Shown: in pieces, positions 1 to 5,587 of the stretch
Layout: each line of letters opens with the position of its first letter
Position numbering within the stretch: the first letter of the stretch is position 1
Source of the DNA: Chloroflexota bacterium
GTDB taxonomy: Bacteria > Chloroflexota > Limnocylindria > QHBO01
Direction of reading: 5' to 3'
NCBI GenBank assembly: GCA_005880165.1
Contig: VBJP01000034.1
Location: forward strand, 23,589 to 40,137
Length of the DNA stretch: 16,549 bases
Translations under genes and position numbers: made by a program
Notes under the pieces: model-generated
The model's input: the letters and a program-made list of their open reading frames with translations, nothing else
Databases searched by the model: none
Told to the model about the DNA's origin: nothing

Positions 1-244
1 TCCGGCCATCCTCGCCCTCGCCGCTATCGGTCACCAGGCGGTGAGGCGGATCCCAGGCGGTCACCTTGGACTCGATCGTGAATCCGGCGAGCGTTGTTCG
101 GGCCGCGCCGCCAAGCCGGGGCTCGATCTCGTTGGTCCCCATGAACCAGGCATCCATGCCGCGGCCGGTCGAGATCGCCTCCCAGGCCTCTTCCGGACTT
201 GCCTCGGTCTCGATCTCCGCGCGGACTTCGAAGGGCTTGGCCAT
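1..244 (-). CDS. SRPBCC / AHSA1-like protein, truncated by window edge
   Basis: The visible 81 residues are the N-terminal half of a START/Bet v1-like (SRPBCC) protein of the activator-of-Hsp90-ATPase (AHSA1) type. The opening KPFEVRAEIETEASPEEAWEAIS and the later GGAARTTLAGFTIESKVTAWDPPHRL have the usual strand-helix-strand pattern, with SPEEAW preceding the first helices. These proteins form a hydrophobic cavity that binds small ligands; the ligand here cannot be read. The ATG at 242-244 follows the TGA of the upstream regulator with a single base between (TGA-C-ATG), so the two genes are translationally coupled. ArsR-type regulator plus AHSA1-like gene is a common bacterial pair, which supports both calls. 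The C-terminal part lies outside the window. Family assignment is fairly sure; function is unknown. Confidence 0.75.
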   Translation of the reverse strand, partial: MAKPFEVRAEIETEASPEEAWEAISTGRGMDAWFMGTNEIEPRLGGAARTTLAGFTIESKVTAWDPPHRLVTDSGEGEDGR

Positions 245-245
245 G

Positions 246-857
246 TCAGGACTCCTTGTTGCCGATCTCGAGCGTCGCGGTCTTGAGGCTCGGATGTATG
301 GCCACCACGACACGATGGTCGCGTCCTCGTGGGGCGCTTCCGTGGTGATACTTGTGGACGAGCGCCGTCACGGCGCCCGCGAGCTCGTCGGCGAAGGCTG
401 CACGGTCCGTGGCGGAGGCGAACCGCACCTCGCCGTCGAGCGCAAACGTCGCAACCCGCTTGTGGGCCTTCGCGGCGCCGACGATCAGTGCTCCGACGTC
501 GCGCACCAAACGGGCTGCGATCGCCAGCAGCCAGAATGCGGACAGCCGGTCCGGGGACCGCAACGGATCAGGCTGCAGGGATGCCAGTGCCGCGGGGGAA
601 ATCACGAAGGAGGCCGCGCTGGCGCGCATCAAACGCTCCGTGACGTTCCCTTTTCGCCGTTCCTCCACCAGCTCGACGAGCCCGTGCTGCTCGAGCATCT
701 TGAGGTGGTAGTTCACCTTCTGGCGCTGGAGGCCCACACGAGCCGCGAGCATCGCGGCAGATGCCGGCTCAGCAAGCTCAGCCAGGAGCCGAGTACGCAT
801 TGGGTCGAGAGAGATCTCGGCGACCCTCGGGTCGTCGATGACACCGACGTCGAGCAC
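246..857 (-). CDS. ArsR-like winged-helix transcriptional regulator
   Basis: This 203-residue protein has an N-terminal winged helix-turn-helix at about residues 15-80 (DPMRTRLLAELAEPASAAMLAARVGLQRQKVNYHLKMLEQHGLVE); the recognition helix is around QRQKVNYHLKML and an ERRKGNVTE wing follows. The C-terminal 110 residues look like an alpha/beta sensing or dimerisation domain that I do not recognise. No cysteine metal-binding motif of classical ArsR sensors is visible, so metal sensing is not supported. The GTG at 855-857 is chosen because an in-frame TGA lies shortly upstream and an AGAGGA Shine-Dalgarno sits 7 bases before it. It probably controls itself and the coupled SRPBCC gene downstream. 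The class is confident; the signal is not known. Confidence 0.85.
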   Translation of the reverse strand: MLDVGVIDDPRVAEISLDPMRTRLLAELAEPASAAMLAARVGLQRQKVNYHLKMLEQHGLVELVEERRKGNVTERLMRASAASFVISPAALASLQPDPLRSPDRLSAFWLLAIAARLVRDVGALIVGAAKAHKRVATFALDGEVRFASATDRAAFADELAGAVTALVHKYHHGSAPRGRDHRVVVAIHPSLKTATLEIGNKES

Positions 858-863
858 GCCACC

Positions 864-892
864 ATCCTCTCACCGACAACATTTCCTGTCAA
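864..892 (-). promoter_or_regulatory. Candidate promoter and weak operator of the ArsR-like gene
   Basis: A perfect -35 hexamer TTGACA lies at 887-892 on the minus strand, in the 87-base gap between the phosphofructokinase stop and the regulator start. The hexamer 17 bases downstream, GAGGAT at 864-869, is a poor -10 and overlaps the Shine-Dalgarno. GACA/TGTC arms at 875-878 and 887-890 give an imperfect inverted repeat over the -35, which could be an autoregulatory operator. The -35 is seen; the rest is inference. Confidence 0.35.
865..870 (-). promoter_or_regulatory. Shine-Dalgarno deciding the GTG start of the ArsR-like gene
   Basis: AGAGGA on the minus strand lies 7 bases before the GTG at 857. 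An in-frame stop lies immediately upstream, so this site fixes a non-ATG start. Confidence 0.6.
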
Positions 893-944
893 GGAGAGAA
901 GACTGGTCGGGTGACCCGGGTGAGCAATGTTGGGCGGGGATCAG

Positions 945-2132
945 TCAGTCGTCGTGGCGAGGTCCAAGCAGCAGAGGCCAGCCGAGCTTGTCGGCGTACT
1001 GCGGACGCAACCGCTCGGTGTTGTACATCCGGGCGACGTCGATGCGGCGCGGCCCGAGCTCGGGATCGGGCAGGGGGGCATGGTCGTACTTCCCGTCGCG
1101 AATCGCGACCATCCGCCCGCTGGCGCCACTGATGAGCAAATCCATGGCCACGTTGGCGAAGGTCATGGCCACCATCTGGTCCAGCGCATCCGGATCACCG
1201 GATCGCAGGTCGTAGGTGAGGTCGCTGTGCACGGTCTCGACGCCGGTCCGACGGCGAAGCTCCTCCGCCAAGGCACCGCCCACGTCGATCTTGTGCCGAT
1301 GGCCGTAGGCGTCCGGCTCGCCCTCTTCTCCCAGCGTGCCGCCGTTCCAGATGGCACCTTCCGAGGCAATCACGAACGCATAGCTCGATGGGTTGGCGCG
1401 ACGATCCTCTGTCAGCAGCTCGGCGAGCGCATCGAGATCGAACGTGGCTTCGGGGATAACGCATCGGGCGCTCGTGACGTAGGCGGCGTACCACGCGGTG
1501 TAGCCGCTGTTTCGCCCGAAGATGCGAAAGACCCCGATTCGCTCGTGGCTGCCCAGCGTCGTCCGCTGGCGGTTGATCAGTTCCCGGGCGCGGGTCACCG
1601 CCGAGCTGAAGCCAATGCAGTACTCGGTGCCCTGGACGTCGTTGTCCATCGTCTTGGGGATCGCCACCATCGGGACCCCCTCCGCGCCAAGCCGGTGCCC
1701 GTAGCCGAGCGTATCGTCCCCACCGATCGCGACGAGGCGCTCAATGCCCAACCGCTCCAGGTTCTCGAGCACGAGCGGCGTCAGATCATAGGTGCCCTCC
1801 GCCGTCTCATACGCGCGCAGGCGGATCGGATCGAGGTGGTCGGGAAGACGAGAGGCCTTCATCTTCCCGGGATTCGTTCGCGAGGTGTGGAGGATGGTCC
1901 CTCCGGTCCGATCGATCGCGCGGGTCGTGCGCCGATCCAGCGGACGGATGTAGTCGGGATCGGGATCCGGGCCGGCCCGCAGGTGGGTGAGGCCTTCCCA
2001 GCCGCGCCGGATGCCGAGCACCTGGAAGTCCATCTCGGTAGCGCGGTAGACCACGCTCTTGATGACCGAGTTGAGGCCCGGCACGTCTCCCCCGCCGGTG
2101 AGGATCCCGATGCGCGTCGCCATTCGACTCAT
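945..2132 (-). CDS. 6-phosphofructokinase, probably pyrophosphate-dependent
   Basis: This 395-residue protein phosphorylates fructose 6-phosphate at C1 in glycolysis (reversibly if PPi is the donor). Landmarks are the phosphate-binding TGGGDVPGLN at about residues 12-21, IGGDDT at 136-141, PKTMDND at 159-165 with catalytic Asp163, and FGRNSG at 205-210. The C-terminal FDLDALAELL, SEGA and RSGDPDALDQ blocks are also family-like. Asp140 and Lys160 occupy the two positions that are Gly in ATP-dependent enzymes such as E. coli PfkA (Gly104 and Gly124); Asp and Lys there are the recognised signature of PPi-dependent PFKs. Start ATG 2132 (MSRMATRIG) is chosen; ATG 2123 is also possible, and the longer open frame to 2348 would overlap the divergent SRAP gene. 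Phosphofructokinase is near certain; donor specificity is a residue-based prediction. Confidence 0.93.
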   Translation of the reverse strand: MSRMATRIGILTGGGDVPGLNSVIKSVVYRATEMDFQVLGIRRGWEGLTHLRAGPDPDPDYIRPLDRRTTRAIDRTGGTILHTSRTNPGKMKASRLPDHLDPIRLRAYETAEGTYDLTPLVLENLERLGIERLVAIGGDDTLGYGHRLGAEGVPMVAIPKTMDNDVQGTEYCIGFSSAVTRARELINRQRTTLGSHERIGVFRIFGRNSGYTAWYAAYVTSARCVIPEATFDLDALAELLTEDRRANPSSYAFVIASEGAIWNGGTLGEEGEPDAYGHRHKIDVGGALAEELRRRTGVETVHSDLTYDLRSGDPDALDQMVAMTFANVAMDLLISGASGRMVAIRDGKYDHAPLPDPELGPRRIDVARMYNTERLRPQYADKLGWPLLLGPRHDD

Positions 2133-2190
2133 CTTCGCGCGCCACTGCAAGGCGTGTATCGACCATCCGACATTCGGCCAGAATGGACCA

Positions 2191-2919
2191 ATGTGCGGAC
2201 GCTTCGCGCAGCCGCGATCTTCGGACGAACTGGCGCGCATCTTCGCCGCCCGCCGCGTCACCGAACTCGAAGGGGACCGGTTCAACGTTGCGCCGACCGA
2301 CGAGGTGGCGGCCGTGGTCGAGCGCCACGGCGAGCGGCAGCTGGACACGTTTCGCTGGGGACTGGTGCCGTACTACGCCGAGACTTCGCACGAGGCGGCT
2401 CGCCTGATCAACGCCCGTGCCGAGACGGTCGAGAGCTCGGGCGCCTTCAGAACCGCCTTTCGTCGCCGGCGGTGCATCGTGCCCGCGGATGCCTTCTACG
2501 AGTGGCGGCGCAGTGCGTCGGTCGATGCCGGTGAGCAGCAGCGGCCACCAGCGGCTCGACCGCAGCCGTACGCCATCAGGCGAGCCGACGGCCAGCCGAT
2601 GGCCTTCGCGGGCCTGTGGGCGGTGTGGCGCGACCCGCTGACGGCCGGGCGCCTCTTCACCTGCACCGTCGTGACCACGACCGCCAACGACCGGCTCGCG
2701 CCGCTGCACTCGCGGATGCCGGTCATCCTCGAGCCGGACGACTGGGAGGACTGGCTGGCCGAGACCGGCGAGGTGAGGGTGCTCAGGAGCCTGCTCCGAC
2801 CGGCTCCCGAATCCGCGCTCGAGGTCTACCCCGTTGGCCTGGCCGTCAACAGCGTGCGCAACAACGGTTCGGGCCTGCTGGATCGGGTGCCGGAGCCGGC
2901 CAGCGCATCGGTCTCGTGA
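2191..2919 (+). CDS. SOS response-associated peptidase (SRAP, YedK/HMCES family)
   Basis: SRAP proteins bind abasic sites in single-stranded DNA and form a thiazolidine crosslink through the N-terminal cysteine, protecting the site from strand cleavage. This 242-residue protein has the full catalytic set: MCGRF at the N-terminus (Cys2), Asn74 in INARAET, Glu104 in DAFYEW and His173 in LHSRMPVIL, close to the positions in E. coli YedK. The start is decided by chemistry: only ATG 2191 places Cys at position 2, although the open frame continues upstream into the antisense of the phosphofructokinase. The protein ends in a Ser/Ala/Pro-rich tail. The next gene overlaps by 4 bp (GTGA), so the two are translationally coupled. 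I see no convincing LexA box in the 58-base divergent spacer. Family is very sure. Confidence 0.95.
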   Translation: MCGRFAQPRSSDELARIFAARRVTELEGDRFNVAPTDEVAAVVERHGERQLDTFRWGLVPYYAETSHEAARLINARAETVESSGAFRTAFRRRRCIVPADAFYEWRRSASVDAGEQQRPPAARPQPYAIRRADGQPMAFAGLWAVWRDPLTAGRLFTCTVVTTTANDRLAPLHSRMPVILEPDDWEDWLAETGEVRVLRSLLRPAPESALEVYPVGLAVNSVRNNGSGLLDRVPEPASASVS

Positions 2920-3515
2920 AGATCGCGCTCCCATCCGACGCAATGGTGGTGCTGGTCGGTATCGCGGGCAGCGGCAAGTCGACCTTTGCCCGAGCTCACT
3001 TCGCCCCCACCGAGATCCTGTCTTCTGACGCATTCCGCGCGGTCGTCGCGGACGACGAGGCCGACCAGGCGGCTAGTGAGGACGCCTTTGCCTTGCTGCA
3101 TATCGCGCTGGCGCTGCGGCTGCGCCGCGCTCGCCTGGCGGTCGTGGACGCCACCAACGTCGAGGAATGGGGACGCCGTCAGCTCCTGGACATCGCCAAC
3201 CGCACGCAGCGGCCCAGCGTGGCGATCGTGCTCGACATTCCCGTGGCCGTCTGCCTTGCGCGGCTCACGAGCCGCGGCATCCGACCGGTCCCACCGCATG
3301 CCGTGCGGCGCCAGCAGCGTGACCTGCGTCGCTCGTTGGCGGGGCTGCTGGAGGAGGGATTCTCGGCGATCTACGCAATCGACTCGCCGGAGGCCGCGGC
3401 GACTGTGCACGTCGAACGCATCGCGCCGGTGAGTGCCGCGCGCGACGTAATGTCCCGAAGGAACCGCGCCCGACGCGACGATGCGAGATCATCGAATCGA
3501 CACCGGAACGCTTGA
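2916..3515 (+). CDS. P-loop polynucleotide kinase-like protein (Pnkp kinase module, stand-alone)
   Basis: This 199-residue P-loop NTPase resembles the N-terminal 5'-OH polynucleotide kinase domain of bacterial Pnkp. Features are the Walker A GIAGSGKST at 15-23 (Lys21, Ser22), SSDAFR with Asp38 and Arg41, VVDATNVEEWGRRQLLDIA at 77-94, the arginine-rich lid PPHAVRRQQRDLRRSLAGLL, and the terminal EEGFSAIYAI strand. As I recall, Lys21, Ser22, Asp38 and Arg41 are also the numbers of essential residues in Clostridium thermocellum Pnkp. The phosphatase and ligase-like domains of full Pnkp (about 850 residues) are absent, and a basic tail (SRRNRARRDDARSSNRHRNA) follows instead. GTG 2916 is chosen because it overlaps the SRAP stop; ATG 2943 would start just before the P-loop. 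Kinase fold is confident; a nucleic-acid substrate is inferred. Generic AAA or zeta-toxin-like kinase is the alternative. Confidence 0.85.
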   Translation: MKIALPSDAMVVLVGIAGSGKSTFARAHFAPTEILSSDAFRAVVADDEADQAASEDAFALLHIALALRLRRARLAVVDATNVEEWGRRQLLDIANRTQRPSVAIVLDIPVAVCLARLTSRGIRPVPPHAVRRQQRDLRRSLAGLLEEGFSAIYAIDSPEAAATVHVERIAPVSAARDVMSRRNRARRDDARSSNRHRNA

Positions 3516-3664
3516 TGCAATCTCGTGATCCGGTTGCGCTGCCCCTTCGGGACGACCGCAGAATAGCCAACCGCGGCGCGACGGCACAAGGCGGTTTATC
3601 CCCGAGTTTTCCGGTTCGTTCGCGGCCTATCCACAGGCTATCCCCACGCGCTAGGCTGCCTGCC
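3516..3664. other. 149-base intergenic region with three DnaA-box-like 9-mers
   Basis: This gap before the TfoX-like gene contains three same-strand sequences close to the DnaA box TTATCCACA: TTATCCCCG at 3596-3604 (7 of 9), CTATCCACA at 3627-3635 (8 of 9) and CTATCCCCA at 3638-3646 (7 of 9). No AT-rich unwinding region and no dnaA or dnaN neighbour is present, so an origin is not supported. TAGGCT at 3650-3655 lies 9 bases before the ATG and could be a -10 for a nearly leaderless transcript. No terminator with a T-tract is visible after the kinase gene. Confidence 0.3.
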
Positions 3665-4030
3665 ATGCACAAGGGAATGTGGGCCAAGGCGCCTCCGGAC
3701 CTGGTCGAGCGCTTTGATGCCGGGACCGCCTGGCTCCTCGCCGAGCCCGGCGTCGAGCGGCGCCAGATGTTCGGCTATCCGGCGTGCTTCGTGGGCGGCA
3801 ACATGTTCACCAGCCTGCACCAGGACCGATGGGTGGTGCGCTTGGGCGATGCCGACCTGGCGCGCCTGGCCGAGTTGGGAGGTACGACCTTCGAGGTCAT
3901 GCCCGGTCGCCAGATGAAGGGCTATCTGGTGCTGCCGAAGGAGCTCAGCGAGCCTGCGACAGCGCGGCCGTGGGTCGAGCGGGCTCTGGCCCTTGGTCGC
4001 TCGCTGCCAGCCAAGCCCAAGAAGCGCTAG
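3665..4030 (+). CDS. TfoX/Sxy N-terminal domain protein
   Basis: This 121-residue protein consists of a single TfoX N-terminal domain. The diagnostic stretch is RRQMFGYPACFVGGNMFTSLHQDRWVVRLGDADLARLAELGGTTFEVMPGRQMKGYLVLPKE at about residues 32-93, followed by one helix (ARPWVERALALGRSLP) and a lysine-rich end. TfoX/Sxy itself regulates competence in Gammaproteobacteria with an additional C-terminal domain; stand-alone TfoX_N proteins in other phyla have no settled role, so competence should not be inferred. The ATG at 3665 is the start closest to the domain; the frame is open to 3512 but without a plausible N-terminus. The stop TAG (4028-4030) overlaps the stop of the convergent peptidase gene. 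Confidence 0.88.
   Translation: MHKGMWAKAPPDLVERFDAGTAWLLAEPGVERRQMFGYPACFVGGNMFTSLHQDRWVVRLGDADLARLAELGGTTFEVMPGRQMKGYLVLPKELSEPATARPWVERALALGRSLPAKPKKR
4027..4030. other. CTAG palindrome serving as both convergent stop codons
   Basis: The four bases read TAG on the plus strand (4028-4030) for the TfoX-like gene and TAG on the minus strand (4029-4027) for the zinc peptidase. The two coding regions therefore overlap tail to tail by four bases, with no room for a terminator between them. Confidence 0.9.
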
Positions 4031-4920
4031 ATCGCTCCCGAGAGGGTGTCGCACTCGGCCGGGTTGCCGCTCGAATATCCGGTCGAGAACCAGTGCCGTC
4101 GTTGTTCAGACGAGCCGTGGGTCCAGGTCTCGGGATTGACCTGCCCGGTGGTCTCCGCCTGGATTCGATCGTCGCCCACGGCGGACGCAGCGTCCAGCGC
4201 GTCGGCGATGTTCGCATCGGTGAGGGGTTGGAGGTACTTGGTGTCGACCGCGTGTGCCGCCCACGCGCCGGCGTAGCAATCGGCCTGCAGCTCTATGCGC
4301 ACCGACCTGCCGCTGGCACCCTGGGCCCCAGCGGACCCCCGCAGGACGCCCAGCACGTCCTGCACGTGGTGGCCGTATTCATGGGCGATCACGTAACCCT
4401 GCGCCAGCGACCCGCCTTGCGCGCCGAATCGCGTGCGCAGCTCGTCGAAGAAGCCGAGGTCGATGTAGACATAGCCATCGTTGGGGCAGTAGAACGGTCC
4501 GACCTCGGTGGTCGCCGTGCCGCAACCGGTCCCCAGCGACCCGGTGAAAAAGCGCGTCTTGGCGGGGGTGTAGGTCTGGCCGGACCTGGCGAACGCATCG
4601 CTCCAGAAGGCCTGCACGCTGTTGACGTAGCCAACGATGCGGCAATCGTCCTTCTGGTTGGCGTCGGTCCCGGTCTGGCACTCCGCGGCGAGTGCGCTGC
4701 TGGGCGCCGGCCCCCCTTGCCCAACCGTCTGGTTGATGAGCTGGTCGAGGGCGCCTGCCTCGCTGGTCGAGGGGACCGATCCGGTCAGCACCGCATAGAG
4801 CAGGACGATGATCAGCCCCAGGCCGCCTCCGCCGACGGCCACGCCACGCCCGCCGATTCCCCGTCCGCGCTGGTCCTCGACCTGAGAGGGGTCGAGGCGC
4901 GCGTTGGGATTGAAGCTCAT
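4027..4920 (-). CDS. Membrane-anchored neutral zinc metallopeptidase (YpfJ family)
   Basis: This 297-residue protein belongs to the putative neutral zinc metallopeptidase family (Pfam Zn_peptidase; E. coli YpfJ). It has a glycine-rich cytoplasmic N-terminus, a single membrane helix at about residues 33-48 (GLGLIIVLLYAVLTG) and an extracytoplasmic domain. The zinc-binding HEYGHH lies at 180-185, with VIAHEYGHHVQDVLG as its core, and ELQADCYAGAWAAH at about 210-223 probably supplies the third ligand (Glu210). CGTATTEVGPFYCPNDGYVYIDLGFFDEL at about 133-161 is another conserved block. GGAGAGG at 4926-4932 is a good Shine-Dalgarno for the ATG at 4920. The substrate of the family is not established. 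It is convergent with the TfoX-like gene and shares its stop palindrome. Confidence 0.93.
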   Translation of the reverse strand: MSFNPNARLDPSQVEDQRGRGIGGRGVAVGGGGLGLIIVLLYAVLTGSVPSTSEAGALDQLINQTVGQGGPAPSSALAAECQTGTDANQKDDCRIVGYVNSVQAFWSDAFARSGQTYTPAKTRFFTGSLGTGCGTATTEVGPFYCPNDGYVYIDLGFFDELRTRFGAQGGSLAQGYVIAHEYGHHVQDVLGVLRGSAGAQGASGRSVRIELQADCYAGAWAAHAVDTKYLQPLTDANIADALDAASAVGDDRIQAETTGQVNPETWTHGSSEQRRHWFSTGYSSGNPAECDTLSGAI

Positions 4921-4925
4921 CGGTC

Positions 4926-4932
4926 CCTCTCC
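4926..4932 (-). promoter_or_regulatory. Shine-Dalgarno of the zinc metallopeptidase gene
   Basis: GGAGAGG on the minus strand ends 5 bases before the ATG at 4920 and supports that start. The rest of the 91-base divergent spacer shows only weak promoter-like sequence, the best being TACCCT at 4994-4999 for the plus-strand hydrolase gene. Confidence 0.6.
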
Positions 4933-5011
4933 GCTCGCCTGGTGTCGCCGCTGTACGAGGTCGCAAGCCGCATGCCGCGCGCAGCAGGCGCGTTACCCTG
5001 TCGCAAGCACG

Positions 5012-5587
5012 ATGGCAGACCGCGCCACGCTCCACATCATTCATGAAGGCTCGATCGACGACGACCACGTGACATCCACGGTTTCGCTGATTCTCGATGG
5101 GGATGCGCGCCTGATCGTCGATCCGGGAATGGTCGCGGACCGTCGCGAGATCGTGGACGGCCTCGCCCGCCACGGCGTGGAGCTCGACCAGGTTACGCAC
5201 GTGCTGTTCACCCATCACCATCCGGATCACACCCTCAACGCCGCCCTCTTCCCCAACGCCGACGTGGTGGATGCGTGGGCAACCTACCGCGGGGACCTGT
5301 GGCTCGACCACAGCGGCGACGACTTTCACCCGACTCCGCATGTCCGTCTCCTCGCAACGCCCGGCCATTCGGCACAGGACATCACCTGGCTGGTCGACAC
5401 CGATGGCGGCGTGATGGCCTGCACGCATGCCTGGGGCCTGGCCGACAGCAAGCCGGAGGACGACGGGTATGCGACCGATCAACGCGCGCTCGCGCAGAGC
5501 CGCGAGCAGATCCTCCGGACGGCGGATATCGTGGTGCCCGGCCACGACGCGCCGTTTCCCACCGGACGGGATTCGCGTGGCGCCTGA
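5012..5587 (+). CDS. Metallo-beta-lactamase fold hydrolase (MBLAC1-like)
   Basis: This 191-residue protein has the metallo-beta-lactamase fold: LIVDPGM at 34-40, the metal motif THHHPDHT (His68, His70, Asp72, His73), TPGHS with His119, VDTDGG with a bridging Asp at about 129, and the terminal VVPGHDAPF with His178. The full HxHxDH-H-D-H ligand set is present, so a dinuclear metal hydrolase is expected. The size and the DPG/PGHS/PGHDAPF pattern resemble MBLAC1-type single-domain proteins rather than true beta-lactamases; the substrate is unknown. ATG 5012 gives a full domain, with no strong Shine-Dalgarno in front. The downstream M20 gene starts inside the last codons, so the two are probably made together. 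Glyoxalase II or a lactonase are less specific alternatives. Confidence 0.88.
   Translation: MADRATLHIIHEGSIDDDHVTSTVSLILDGDARLIVDPGMVADRREIVDGLARHGVELDQVTHVLFTHHHPDHTLNAALFPNADVVDAWATYRGDLWLDHSGDDFHPTPHVRLLATPGHSAQDITWLVDTDGGVMACTHAWGLADSKPEDDGYATDQRALAQSREQILRTADIVVPGHDAPFPTGRDSRGA

Noticed and set aside
907..917. CGGGTGACCCG palindrome after the phosphofructokinase as terminator
   Set aside because: The stem can be only four pairs around a three-base loop and no T-tract follows on the minus strand.
2133..2348. N-terminal extension of the phosphofructokinase
   Set aside because: The extra 72 residues are Ser/Arg-rich, run antisense to SRAP and precede the standard RIGILTGGGD start of the family.
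927..2534. A 535-residue open frame on the plus strand
   Set aside because: It is antisense to the phosphofructokinase for most of its length and runs into another frame of the SRAP gene. The translation has no recognisable domain; long antisense frames are expected at this GC content.
3596..3646. Replication origin
   Set aside because: DnaA-box-like sites are few and imperfect, there is no AT-rich region, and no dnaA, dnaN or parAB neighbour is present.
3665..4030. Competence regulator
   Set aside because: Only the TfoX N-terminal domain is present and no competence genes are nearby; the name alone does not support this role.
4960..5008. Nine-base direct repeat GTCGCAAGC 40 bases apart, before the MBL-fold gene
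   Set aside because: Two copies of a GC-rich 9-mer without symmetry or clear relation to promoter elements are weak evidence for a site.
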